Shown in pieces: positions 1 to 7,380 of a stretch of 64,000 bases of DNA. Location: NCBI GenBank assembly GCA_009784445.1, contig WRBQ01000003.1:51821-115820 (forward strand), given 5' to 3'. Both the position numbers and the translations under genes were made by a program. Below the pieces are notes generated by a model that worked only from the letters and a program-made list of their open reading frames with translations, ran no database searches and was not told the DNA's origin. Position 1 is the first letter of the stretch. The number at the start of each line of letters is the position of its first letter. The stretch comes from Oscillospiraceae bacterium. Its GTDB lineage: Bacteria > Bacillota > Clostridia > Oscillospirales > Acutalibacteraceae.

Positions 1-1
1 T

Positions 2-70
2 GACATTCCACTGGAAAACGCTGCTGCACTACTAGACGCACTTCGCGAGGTGAAGCATTATAAAGGCTAA
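2..70 (+). CDS. C-terminal fragment of an upstream gene
   Basis: An open frame enters from the left edge and ends at TAA 68-70. It encodes about 22 residues that read DIPLENAAALLDALREVKHY and then KG. The tail resembles the last helix of URO-D/MtaA-type methyltransferases, which often end with a 'P.ena.al..a.r' segment, and the next gene is a corrinoid-activation type ATPase. Too little is present to assign a function; the methyltransferase idea is inference from context. Confidence 0.5.
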   Translation, partial: DIPLENAAALLDALREVKHYKG

Positions 71-89
71 TTGTATCGGCAACTGTGCC

Positions 90-1127
90 GTGTGCCCCAT
101 TCGCTGTTATCTGAAAAAAAATGCACCCATTGCACAAAACTACCTTGCGTTACACGAAGATTTCGTGCCGCGCGAGGGCTTTGGCTTGGCCGTTGACCTA
201 GGCACAACCACCGTTGCTATGCAGTGTATTGATCTGCAAACTGGGCAGGTGATAGATAGCTGCGGCTTTGCCAACCCGCAGCGGCAATTCGGCGCAGACG
301 TCATTTCACGCATTGATGCCGCCAATCATGGGCAACTGAGTAAACTGCAGTCCTGCATTCGTGTAGCGCTGGAACAGCACACCGCCGAGCTGCTGCAAGG
401 CCGCACGCTTGCGCAAGTGGTCATTAGCGGCAACACCACCATGATTTATACCTTGCTAGGCTACAACTGCAATTGCCTTGGCGTGGTGCCCTTTGTGCCC
501 GCCACGCCACTGCAAAATCCCTACATGTGGCAGGGCGTGCCCGTGTTCATTATCCCATGGATTAGCGCATTCGTGGGCGGTGACGTGGTGTCCGGCCTGT
601 TGAGTATCCCGCGCGAAAACACATGCCTGCTGGTCGACCTTGGCACCAACGGCGAAATCGCGCTGTGCCGTGCGGGTGAACTCTACGCCACATCAACCGC
701 CGCAGGCCCCGCCTTTGAAGGCATGCGCCCGGGTGTATACGGCTCGCAGGTGCTTGCCATGGCTGCAAATGGCCAACTCGAACCCCGCGAAATGGCACAA
801 GTGCAGTTGGCCAAGAGTGCCGTGCGCACAGGCATCGAAATTCTGCTGGATTTAGCCGGCAGACCCGACATAGACACTGTGTACCTCTGCGGCGGCATGG
901 GGCAGGCCATGCGTGAGGACGACGCCCTAACCATTGGGCTGTTCCCAAGCGAGTTCAAGGGGAAAATCGTGCCAGCGGGCAACACCAGCTTGGGCGGCAC
1001 AGTGCGCTTGTTGCGCAACCCCGCTGCGATGAATCAACTGCCTGCCATCACCGCTGCACAGCATATTAACCTGGCCGAGCAGCCACAGTTCAACACATAT
1101 TTTATGGAGTATTTGGCCGATGAATGA
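90..1127 (+). CDS. RACo-like ASKHA-domain ATPase (DUF4445 family), corrinoid activation type
   Basis: This is an ATP-binding protein of the ASKHA/DUF4445 family, whose characterised members (RACo, reductive activators of corrinoid proteins) use ATP and an Fe-S centre to reduce Co(II) to Co(I) in methyltransferase systems. Visible motifs are the phosphate-binding LAVDLGTTTVA near residue 33, FVGGDVVSGLL, the second phosphate loop LLVDLGTNGEIAL and STAAGPAFEGM. The protein is short and lacks the N-terminal [2Fe-2S] ferredoxin domain of RACo. The only canonical start is GTG 90, but the open frame continues upstream to 54 and adds NCIGNCAV, giving a CX3CX2CX3C cluster together with CPIRC. The GTG has no ribosome binding site, whereas GAGGTG lies at 48-53, so the real start may be a non-canonical codon at 57 or 60. 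Eight bases overlap the DUF2284 gene, so the two are probably translationally coupled. Confidence 0.85.
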   Translation: MCPIRCYLKKNAPIAQNYLALHEDFVPREGFGLAVDLGTTTVAMQCIDLQTGQVIDSCGFANPQRQFGADVISRIDAANHGQLSKLQSCIRVALEQHTAELLQGRTLAQVVISGNTTMIYTLLGYNCNCLGVVPFVPATPLQNPYMWQGVPVFIIPWISAFVGGDVVSGLLSIPRENTCLLVDLGTNGEIALCRAGELYATSTAAGPAFEGMRPGVYGSQVLAMAANGQLEPREMAQVQLAKSAVRTGIEILLDLAGRPDIDTVYLCGGMGQAMREDDALTIGLFPSEFKGKIVPAGNTSLGGTVRLLRNPAAMNQLPAITAAQHINLAEQPQFNTYFMEYLADE

Positions 1128-1650
1128 TTTCGTTGCATTGGCGTTGAAACACGGCGCACACAAAGCCGCGCAAATCAGCCCGGCTGCGCTGCGCTATGAC
1201 GAAAAATTCCTGCAAGCTTGTCAGCAAAATATTTGCGGACGCTACGGCAAAAACTACACCTGTCCGCCGCATGTGGGCGCCATTGACCAGCTCATCAACA
1301 AGCTGCAATCTTGCAGCCACGCCGTGGTGTGGCAGACGATTAGCAAGTTAGAAGATTCCTTTGACTTTGAGGGCATGATGATAGCCCAGCAACAGCACAA
1401 TGCCATCACCATTGCTATTGCAGACAGTGCGCGTGAAATCATGCCCCTTGCCATTGCATTGGGCGCAGGCGGCTGTTTTTTGTGCAACACTTGTGCTGCC
1501 GAAATCAACGAACCCTGCCGATTCCCTGCGCGTGCGATAAGCTCACTGGAGGCACACGGCGTGGACGTCTCGTCTATTGAACAGGTCTGCGACCTCAAAT
1601 ATATGAACGGAATACATACGGTAACATACTTTTCGGGGCTTTTCTATTAA
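1120..1650 (+). CDS. DUF2284 predicted metal-binding protein
   Basis: The protein has 176 residues and matches the DUF2284 (COG5423) family. The signature is visible: a C-x4-C-GRYGKNYTCPP segment near residues 33-50, followed by a second Cys-rich cluster GCFLCNTCA...EPCRFP around residues 123-140. The family is predicted to bind a metal or Fe-S cluster through these cysteines; its biochemical role is unknown. It often sits with corrinoid methyltransferase genes, which agrees with the RACo-like neighbour it overlaps by 8 bases. ATG 1120 is the only sensible start, and coupled translation is likely. Confidence 0.85.
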   Translation: MNDFVALALKHGAHKAAQISPAALRYDEKFLQACQQNICGRYGKNYTCPPHVGAIDQLINKLQSCSHAVVWQTISKLEDSFDFEGMMIAQQQHNAITIAIADSAREIMPLAIALGAGGCFLCNTCAAEINEPCRFPARAISSLEAHGVDVSSIEQVCDLKYMNGIHTVTYFSGLFY

Positions 1651-1677
1651 CAGTCCGTAAAACCGTGTGCAAAACCC

Positions 1678-1706
1678 TTGCCAAGCGCAAGGAATTTTGT
1701 TATAAT
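1678..1706 (+). promoter_or_regulatory. Sigma-A type promoter for the ceramidase-like operon
   Basis: TTGCCA at 1678-1683 and a perfect TATAAT at 1701-1706 are separated by 17 bases. They lie 33 bases upstream of the chosen GTG start of the ceramidase-like gene. The following genes (two exported paralogues and an SDR enzyme) are tightly spaced, so this probably drives the whole group 1739-5704. Confidence 0.8.
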
Positions 1707-1738
1707 AAGCGTACAAAGCGATGAAGGGAGGCAACCGC

Positions 1739-3199
1739 GTGAGCGCAACAAGCAAACTGGTTGGTTTTGTACAGCGCGCAACCGCCAAAGGCGCAGTGAA
1801 GCATGGCCGCAAACATCCCGCCCCTGCCCTGCCCCAAATCGCTTACGACAAACACACCCAGCCCGGCGCGCACTACACTGTGGGCTTCGCCAAAACGGAT
1901 ATTATGCCCGACGACCTGCGCGAAACTGCTTACTGGGTGGCAGGCTATCGCAACAACAACCGCGCCACCGATGTGCTTGACCCCATGACTTGCTCGGCCA
2001 TGTGGATTGACGACGGCACCGACCGCGGCGGCGTGGCTGTGGTGAGTGTAGACAGCGTGGGGCTAAGCAGTTATGACAGCGATGCAATCGTGGCGCAAAT
2101 GCAAGCCGAACTTGACGACATGGGCTGCCGGGGCGTGTTCATTGGCAGCACACACAACCACGCAGGCATCGACACCTTGGGCTACTGGGGCAAGCGCGTG
2201 TTAGGGCCGCTGCCCAAAAGCGGCCGCGACCCCAAGTTCATGGCCATCGTGCACGCAGGCGTGCAGCAAGTGATTCGCCAAGCCCATGCCAACCGCAAAG
2301 CCGGCAAACTCTATCACGGCAGCATTGAAGCACCCGATGTGCTGCGCGACACCCGTCCCCCGCAAGTGTGGAGCAAAACCTTCACCCGTTTGCGCTTTGT
2401 GCCCGATGATGGCTCAACCGAAACTTGGCTGCTAAACTTGGCCAGCCACAGCGAGGCCCTGCTGGGCAAAAATAGCCTCGTCAGCGCAGACTTCCCTTGC
2501 TACATGCGGCGGCGCATTGCAGAGCTTGCAGGTGCCGAAAGCATGTTCCTAGTGGGCTGCATCGGCGGACTCATTCGTCCAAAAGAACTGCATGAAGACA
2601 ACATCCAATCCACCATCACCTGCGGCTATCTTCTCGCAGACGCCGCTTGCGCCATCAATAACGACCGCGAGTTGCCCGCTTTTCTCGATTTCCTGCGCCA
2701 GCCTTATTACTGCGAAACCGAGAACATCATGCTGATGGCAGCGGTGAAGCTGGGGCTGATTAAAACCAACAAACGCTTCCACATTGGCAACAGCAAGCTG
2801 GGCTATTCCATCCTCACTGAAATGACTTATCTCAACCTCGGCGGCTTAGAAATGCTGTTTTTGCCCTGCGAGCTATTCCCCGAGCTGGCCTATGGCGGCT
2901 ATCTGAACGCAGACGAAAGTTCCACGGGCCTAGGCGGCGAAATCAACCCCATGCCGCTGTGTGACATCGCAGAAAACCCCGACCTGCTCATCTTCAACTT
3001 GATCAACGATATGACAGGCTATGTGGTGCCGCCCAACGACTGGCACTTGCATGAAGAAACGCCCTACGTTGACGGCGGCCGCGACCGCAGCGGTCGCAAA
3101 CACTATGAAGAAACCAACTCTCTTGGGCCCAATACGGCCGCAACCATTGCAGCTGTGTTTACCGATATGATGAAAATTGTGAGGAGAACATCACCATGA
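1739..3199 (+). CDS. Neutral/alkaline ceramidase-like hydrolase (N-terminal domain family)
   Basis: The 486-residue protein matches the neutral/alkaline non-lysosomal ceramidase N-terminal domain family (PF04734). Characterised members are zinc amidases that cleave the acyl chain of ceramides. Family features are an opening VGFAKTDIMPDDL segment, a GSTHNHAGIDTLG motif that would supply zinc-binding histidines, and SHSEALLGKNSLVSADFPC. There is no signal peptide, unlike secreted ceramidases, so the substrate is uncertain; many Firmicutes homologues have no tested activity. GTG 1739 is preferred over ATG 1721 because AGGGAGG lies 1725-1731, about 8 bases before it, while ATG 1721 has no ribosome binding site. 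The stop overlaps the ATG of the next gene by four bases. Confidence 0.8.
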   Translation: MSATSKLVGFVQRATAKGAVKHGRKHPAPALPQIAYDKHTQPGAHYTVGFAKTDIMPDDLRETAYWVAGYRNNNRATDVLDPMTCSAMWIDDGTDRGGVAVVSVDSVGLSSYDSDAIVAQMQAELDDMGCRGVFIGSTHNHAGIDTLGYWGKRVLGPLPKSGRDPKFMAIVHAGVQQVIRQAHANRKAGKLYHGSIEAPDVLRDTRPPQVWSKTFTRLRFVPDDGSTETWLLNLASHSEALLGKNSLVSADFPCYMRRRIAELAGAESMFLVGCIGGLIRPKELHEDNIQSTITCGYLLADAACAINNDRELPAFLDFLRQPYYCETENIMLMAAVKLGLIKTNKRFHIGNSKLGYSILTEMTYLNLGGLEMLFLPCELFPELAYGGYLNADESSTGLGGEINPMPLCDIAENPDLLIFNLINDMTGYVVPPNDWHLHEETPYVDGGRDRSGRKHYEETNSLGPNTAATIAAVFTDMMKIVRRTSP

Positions 3200-3981
3200 C
3201 AAAGAAAGTCCTGTCTGCCCTGCTGGCCGTTGCCATGCTGCTGAGCTTTGCTGCCATCGCAACCGCCTATGACACCGCTTATGAAGCTTACTTACCCGAA
3301 CAAGCACAAGAAATAGCAGCGCTAAACGAAGCAGCCGAGCTGCAAGAGCAAGGCCGTGCGCTCATCACTGCCACGGCGGATACGCTTGGCTCAGGCTCGT
3401 TCTATCTGCGCGGCTCAAGCACACTGCCCGCAGACCATAACCACCTGTTTGATCTCGTGCCCTCCCCCGCTGTGCCCATTGCCTTCGCTGCCGACGACGG
3501 CCAACTTGTGTTTGAGCAAAACGTCAACTGGGGCGACGTGCTTGGCGGTTTCCAAGGCTTTTTGTTTCGCGTGATTTTTGGCAACCGCATGCGCATGGTG
3601 GTGAACGAAGACGAAGCACGCATTATTTTCCCCGGCCGCCGCTTCTTCTTTAATTTAACAGACCTTGGCGAAGACTTGCCGGTGTTTAACTTCGAAGATT
3701 TTGACCTAACCGGCCTTGGCGAAATAGATATCCCCACTGAATTGCCAGTGGAACGCGCTGGCAACTACATCCGTGTGACTTTGGATAATGATGATGGCGG
3801 CTACACGCATTTCTTCTATCGCAGCAGCCTGCTGCGCCGCATTGTTACCGAAATGCCTGACGGCAGCGTCACCGTGATGGAAATCGACAGCCTTTCCGGC
3901 AACCCACCCGAAAGCCTATTCAGCACAGGCTGGATGCTGTATATCCCACTAGGCTGGTTTGTGCGCCTGTTTAATGCATAA
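3196..3981 (+). CDS. Exported protein, paralogue family A member 1
   Basis: No named function is recognised. The 261-residue protein begins with a clear signal peptide (MTKK, then LSALLAVAMLLSFAAIATA) and lacks a lipobox cysteine, so it is probably secreted or wall-associated. Its core aligns with the products at 4023-5030 and 30027-30926. Shared landmarks in order are a GSGSFYLRG segment, FEQNVNW, FGNRMRM, a Phe/Pro-rich IIFPGRRFFF, a late FFYR..LLRRI segment, a PDGS turn, and NPPESLF near the end. The pattern suggests a beta-rich extracellular domain of the kind seen in LppX/LolA-like sensors, but that fold is a guess. The ATG overlaps the stop of the ceramidase-like gene, with GAGGAG just upstream. 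Confidence 0.75.
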   Translation: MTKKVLSALLAVAMLLSFAAIATAYDTAYEAYLPEQAQEIAALNEAAELQEQGRALITATADTLGSGSFYLRGSSTLPADHNHLFDLVPSPAVPIAFAADDGQLVFEQNVNWGDVLGGFQGFLFRVIFGNRMRMVVNEDEARIIFPGRRFFFNLTDLGEDLPVFNFEDFDLTGLGEIDIPTELPVERAGNYIRVTLDNDDGGYTHFFYRSSLLRRIVTEMPDGSVTVMEIDSLSGNPPESLFSTGWMLYIPLGWFVRLFNA

Positions 3982-4022
3982 CCACCGCATAACCACACAC
4001 AATGAGAAAAAGGAGTGTTTCT

Positions 4023-5030
4023 ATGAAAGCAAAACACATTATCGCGATCGTTATCGCCGTGGCACTTAGCGCCACATTGCTGGCCGGTTGTGAACTCAAC
4101 CGCCCCGAGCCCAATTATATCCCCACGCCCTTGGCCCCCGGCGTGAATCCCCATGATCTATCCGCCGAACAACAGGCAGAACTTCGCGCCCGCTATGGCT
4201 TGGACGAAAACTTCATGATGCCCATGCCGGATGGCTTGACGCCTATTGATGAAGAGCCCACACTGCCGCCGCTAGACGCGATGCCCGAAGGTGAGGATAT
4301 CGATTCCGCCGAAGTGCGTGCCATGCTGCAAAACACCATCAATATTCTGAGCAGCGACAGCTTTTATCTGCGCGGCCGCACCACTATCCCCGCAGGCGAG
4401 CTTAGCCCGCACATGAGCAACAACACACCCATCGCCTTTGCCAGCAACGGCCAACGTGCCGTGCTTGAGCAAAACGTGAACTGGAGCGAAATGCTTGCCG
4501 GCGACGGCTTTGACTTTGGTGCATCGCGCATTCAAGCCGCCATTTTCAACGGCACATTTGGCAACCAAATGCGCATGATTATCGACCCCGCAGGCCCCAT
4601 CATCGCTTTCCCACAACGCAACACCTTCCTGAGCTTTGCCGACATGGTTGAGTTCTTTGGCGAAGAAATGCCCGCCATGGACATGGGCGAGTTTGACGTG
4701 ATGCAACTGGGCGATCTAACCATTCCCGAAGACTTGCAAGCCACTCGCGTTACCACAGGCGGCCGTGAATACCTCACCGCCACCCTTCCCAACGCTGAAC
4801 TGGGTGACAACACCTTTTTCTTCCGCAACGGTGCGCTGGTGCGCATGGAAACCCGGGCTCCCGACGGCAGCCGTTCCATCATTGAAGTGGACACCTTCAA
4901 CGCCAGCCCGCCCGCAAGTTTGTTCAACACCCAAGGCATGAACCGCATGCCTATGGCCGAACTCATGACGCTGATGGAAGGCATGGGCGAAGGCGGCGGC
5001 GGCCTGCTTGGCGGCCTGTTGGGCAGCTAG
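4023..5030 (+). CDS. Lipoprotein, paralogue family A member 2
   Basis: The 335-residue protein starts MKAKHIIAIV and has a classic lipobox, LLAGC, near residue 23, so it should be lipid-anchored on the outer face of the membrane. A Pro/acidic linker precedes the same core as the preceding gene: DSFYLRG, LEQNVNW, FGNQMRM, a FFFR..ALVRM segment, PDGS, and SPPASLF. The C terminus ends in a Gly/Leu-rich tail. ATG 4023 is chosen because AAAGGAG at 4008-4014 lies eight bases upstream; ATG 4002 has no ribosome binding site and would spoil the signal peptide. With its neighbour it forms a tandem duplication of distant relatives. Function unknown. Confidence 0.75.
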   Translation: MKAKHIIAIVIAVALSATLLAGCELNRPEPNYIPTPLAPGVNPHDLSAEQQAELRARYGLDENFMMPMPDGLTPIDEEPTLPPLDAMPEGEDIDSAEVRAMLQNTINILSSDSFYLRGRTTIPAGELSPHMSNNTPIAFASNGQRAVLEQNVNWSEMLAGDGFDFGASRIQAAIFNGTFGNQMRMIIDPAGPIIAFPQRNTFLSFADMVEFFGEEMPAMDMGEFDVMQLGDLTIPEDLQATRVTTGGREYLTATLPNAELGDNTFFFRNGALVRMETRAPDGSRSIIEVDTFNASPPASLFNTQGMNRMPMAELMTLMEGMGEGGGGLLGGLLGS

Positions 5031-5032
5031 TG

Positions 5033-5704
5033 ATGAACGCATTAGTCACCGGCGCAAGCGGCGGCATTGGCGGCGCCATTGCTGACCTACTACAGCAACA
5101 CGGCATGCATGTAGTTCGCCATTTTCATCAAACACCCATTGCAGGCGGCATACAGGCCGACCTGCGCTGCGAAAACCAAATCGAGGCGCTGTTCCAGCAA
5201 ACGGAGCAGCGCCTTGGTGGCATTGATGTGCTCATTAACAACGCAGGCATTGCCTTGCCTCAGCAGTTGATTACCGACACCACCACCGCAGACTTTGACG
5301 ACCTGTTCGCCATTAATGTGCGGGCGATGTTCATGTGTTGCCGCCGCGCGCTGCCACACATGATTGCGCAAAAACGCGGCCGCATCATCAACATATCTTC
5401 CGTGTGGGGCGTGCAAGGCGCCAGCTGCGAAGTTGCCTACAGCGCCGCCAAAGCCGCGGTGGTTGGTCTCACTCACGCTCTAGCACAGGAAGTCGCTCCC
5501 AGCGGCATTACCGTCAACTGCATTGCGCCGGGCATCATCAACACGCCCATGAACAGCCATCTTAATCCCGCCGAGCTTGTGCAAGATATCCCCACAGGCC
5601 GCCTTGGCACGCCGGAAGATGTTGCCCATGCTGTTGCGTTTTTCGCAAACGAGCACGCAGGCTACATCACCGGGCAAGTGCTGGGCGTGGACGGCGGCTT
5701 TTGA
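5033..5704 (+). CDS. SDR family oxidoreductase (FabG-like)
   Basis: This is a classical short-chain dehydrogenase/reductase of 223 residues. Visible motifs are the Rossmann TGASGGIGGAIA at the N terminus, NNAG near residue 69, the catalytic ISS and YSAAK (Tyr and Lys separated by three residues), PGIINTPM, and the terminal TGQVLGVDGG typical of 3-oxoacyl-ACP reductases. It would reduce a keto group with NAD(P)H in the cytoplasm; the substrate cannot be read from sequence. The start lies directly on the stop of the lipoprotein gene (TAGTGATG), so GTG 5030 or ATG 5033 could be used. It may modify a lipid or sugar together with the ceramidase-like enzyme upstream, but this is inference. Confidence 0.9.
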   Translation: MNALVTGASGGIGGAIADLLQQHGMHVVRHFHQTPIAGGIQADLRCENQIEALFQQTEQRLGGIDVLINNAGIALPQQLITDTTTADFDDLFAINVRAMFMCCRRALPHMIAQKRGRIINISSVWGVQGASCEVAYSAAKAAVVGLTHALAQEVAPSGITVNCIAPGIINTPMNSHLNPAELVQDIPTGRLGTPEDVAHAVAFFANEHAGYITGQVLGVDGGF

Positions 5705-5754
5705 CCCCCACCGTCACGCCGCAAGCGACGCGCCACCTCCCCCAAGGGGGAGGT
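5705..5754 (+). repeat. Interspersed palindromic repeat, CACCTCCCCC family
   Basis: Directly after the SDR stop codon there is a CCCCCACCG block, a GC-rich connector and the palindrome ACCTCCCCC-AA-GGGGGAGGT. A close relative lies at 54345-54389 inside yggS. The palindrome could also act as a weak terminator for the SDR gene, although it is followed only by AATTTA. Confidence 0.7.
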
Positions 5755-5771
5755 AATTTAGCATTGATGTA

Positions 5772-5798
5772 ACCCCTTGTCCCCACCTGCATATAATA
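5772..5798 (+). promoter_or_regulatory. Sigma-K-like promoter for the Trp/Cys/Asn-rich mini-protein
   Basis: AC at 5772-5773, 16 intervening bases, then CATATAATA at 5790-5798 match exactly the Bacillus sigma-K pattern AC-N16/17-CATANNNTA. A TATAAT is embedded in this box, but no acceptable sigma-A -35 lies 16-18 bases upstream (GTAACC occurs there). The start codon is 41 bases downstream. The assignment to the mother-cell sigma factor is inference from the match. Confidence 0.5.
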
Positions 5799-5839
5799 TT
5801 ACCAGCAAGTCCAATTTTCCCAAGGAAAGGTGATTGAAT

Positions 5840-5989
5840 ATGTGGGGATGTAACTGGGGCTGGGGTGGCTGGAACAGCTGCAACAGCTGGAACAATTGCA
5901 ACTGGAGCGGTTGGAATTGCTGGAATAGCTGCAACCGCAACTGCTGTCGGCCGCCCAATTGGGGCTGCTGGTGGGGCACTAGGTGTTAA
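5840..5989 (+). CDS. 49-residue Trp/Cys/Asn/Gly-rich mini-protein
   Basis: A short gene runs from ATG 5840 to TAA 5987-5989 and encodes 49 residues. By my count it holds 11 Trp, 9 Cys, 11 Asn and 7 Gly. It begins MWGCNWGWGGWNSCNS and ends NWGCWWGTRC. Short units of the type W-N-x-C-N recur along its length, suggesting internal repetition. There is no hydrophobic export signal and no charged residues other than three Arg. The ribosome binding site AGGAAAGG (5823-5830) lies nine bases upstream, a sigma-K-like promoter precedes it and a strong terminator follows, so it is a complete single-gene unit. No family is recognised; a spore-coat or other cross-linked structural peptide, or a modified-peptide precursor, are possibilities. 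Confidence 0.75.
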   Translation: MWGCNWGWGGWNSCNSWNNCNWSGWNCWNSCNRNCCRPPNWGCWWGTRC

Positions 5990-6009
5990 ATACTTGACGT
6001 TTTGCTTTT

Positions 6010-6036
6010 GACCGAGAAATTTTCTCGGTCTTTTTT
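6010..6036 (+). terminator. Rho-independent terminator
   Basis: A perfect inverted repeat GACCGAGAAA / TTTCTCGGTC (6010-6019 and 6021-6030) is followed by six T residues. It closes the mini-protein unit 21 bases after its stop codon. Confidence 0.9.
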
Positions 6037-6045
6037 GCGCAAACT

Positions 6046-6071
6046 TGTAACGAAATGCCGATTGCTGCGTT
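6046..6071 (+). promoter_or_regulatory. Candidate ECF-type autoregulatory promoter
   Basis: TGTAAC at 6046-6051, 16 bases, then CGTT at 6068-6071 resembles the AAC...CGT layout of ECF sigma promoters. It lies 33 bases before the ECF sigma gene start. No good sigma-A promoter is visible in the same interval, so self-activation is plausible. Confidence 0.45.
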
Positions 6072-6103
6072 TTATTTGTGTAGGGCATGAAAGGAGGCTG
6101 GCC

Positions 6104-6595
6104 ATGGACGAATTTGAACTGATATACCGCCAATATTTCGCGCTTGTGTTTTCCTATGCACGCCGCCTAACGGGCAGCGACCACCTAGCAGAAGAACTCA
6201 CTGCCGACACCTTCTTCAAGGCACTCAAGGCGCTTAAGCGTTATGACGGACAGGAAAATTTGCAGGCATGGCTGTGCACCATCGCCAAGAATACATGGCG
6301 TTCGCAGCATCGTAAGTATGGCCGCATCACCAGCCTTGAACATCAGCCCGAGCCGCAAGATAGCGCAGATTCACCCGCCCAAGCCCTAGAAAACCGCGAT
6401 GCAACGTGGCGTTTGCACGAAGTGCTGCATGCCATGCCCGAGCCCTACAAAGAGGTGTTTTCGCTGCGTGTGTTTGGCGAGTTGCCCTTTGCACACATTG
6501 CTGCGCTGTTTGGTAAAACCGAAACTTGGGCGCGAGTCACCTACCACCGTGCCAAGCAAAAAATCTACGCGCAAATGGAGGATTATCATGACTGA
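6104..6595 (+). CDS. ECF-type sigma-70 family RNA polymerase sigma factor
   Basis: The 163-residue protein has the two-domain ECF layout. Region 2 (residues about 5-70) contains YRQYFALVFSYARRLTG, LAEELTADTFFKAL and LQAWLCTIAKN, the typical sigma-2 helix and -10 recognition segment. Region 4 (about 105-155) contains a PEPYKEVFSLRVFGELPF stretch and a helix-turn-helix near HIAALFGKTETWARVTYHRAK. ATG 6104 is chosen because AAAGGAGG (6090-6097) lies six bases upstream. The gene overlaps the anti-sigma gene by eight bases, so the two are coupled. It presumably responds to an envelope signal sensed by the membrane-bound partner. Confidence 0.92.
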   Translation: MDEFELIYRQYFALVFSYARRLTGSDHLAEELTADTFFKALKALKRYDGQENLQAWLCTIAKNTWRSQHRKYGRITSLEHQPEPQDSADSPAQALENRDATWRLHEVLHAMPEPYKEVFSLRVFGELPFAHIAALFGKTETWARVTYHRAKQKIYAQMEDYHD

Positions 6596-7361
6596 ACTAA
6601 GCTGCGCTGTGGTGCGCGATTTACTGCCGCTTTACACCGATGAGCTAGCCAGCGAAGAAAGCCGCACACTGGTGCAATCACATCTGCAGCATTGCGAAGA
6701 TTGCCAAGCGCAGCTGGCCGCCATGCAAGCCGCACAACTCGAAATCTCACACAACGCCGCACAATCGCTGCAACACGCAAAACGGCGGCTGCGGGGCATA
6801 AAAGTTGCGGTGGCGGTGGTCACAAGCTTGGCTATTCTAGCAGGGCTGGCAACGCTTTTATATGCCATGCGCGATGAAATCATGCCCAACCCTGTTGCCC
6901 TCAATGTGCGCCCGCGTGATGTTTCTTTCACACGTGAACATTGGCAAGGCCCGGAACTGCGCTTGGTCATCACCTCGCACGCGCATGCATTCGAAGGCGT
7001 CGAGAGGGTTGAAATTTCGCGCACAGCAATCGAATACGGCTATGAAATTGAAGATGTGTATATTTTCACCCTGCGCGGCACACGCACTGCATGGCTTTTT
7101 TCTACTCTTGGTCTACGCCGCCACAGTACGCAGTGGACAATTCCATTGGAATACAGCTTCGATTGGTATCCGTGGTTGCTCGACGAAGAAACAGGTTATT
7201 ATACCATTGTGCCCGACGAACCGCAGTGGCACACCACGTACCACACCGTCATGCGAGTATATTTTGTGCGCTACAACAACTTGGCGGCGTTTCAAGCCCT
7301 TGATGACCCCCTCACCGCCGAAGCTGAGGGCCTTGCCACGCTGCTTTGGGCACGGGAGTAA
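6588..7361 (+). CDS. Anti-sigma factor with zf-HC2 domain, membrane-anchored
   Basis: The 257-residue protein begins MTELSCAVVRDLLPLYTDEL and continues with a H-L-Q-H-C-x2-C stretch, the zinc-binding anti-sigma (zf-HC2) fold common in Firmicutes ECF pairs. A single transmembrane helix follows at about residues 70-92 (VAVAVVTSLAILAGLATLLY). The remaining 165 residues form an extracytoplasmic domain of unknown fold. The N terminus would hold the sigma factor inactive at the membrane. ATG 6588 overlaps the sigma gene by eight bases and has GGAG nearby (6577-6580). Confidence 0.88.
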   Translation: MTELSCAVVRDLLPLYTDELASEESRTLVQSHLQHCEDCQAQLAAMQAAQLEISHNAAQSLQHAKRRLRGIKVAVAVVTSLAILAGLATLLYAMRDEIMPNPVALNVRPRDVSFTREHWQGPELRLVITSHAHAFEGVERVEISRTAIEYGYEIEDVYIFTLRGTRTAWLFSTLGLRRHSTQWTIPLEYSFDWYPWLLDEETGYYTIVPDEPQWHTTYHTVMRVYFVRYNNLAAFQALDDPLTAEAEGLATLLWARE

Positions 7362-7380
7362 ATAGTTACAACTTTGTAAC

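Noticed and set aside
4002..4022. Start of the second family A lipoprotein at ATG 4002
   Set aside because: No ribosome binding site precedes it, the AAAGGAG site lies inside it, and the lipoprotein signal peptide fits ATG 4023.
5714..6133. Minus-strand frame of 139 codons across the mini-protein region
   Set aside because: Low-complexity Pro/Ala/Val product opposite the Trp/Cys/Asn gene, without ribosome binding site; the plus-strand promoter, ribosome binding site and terminator favour the plus strand.
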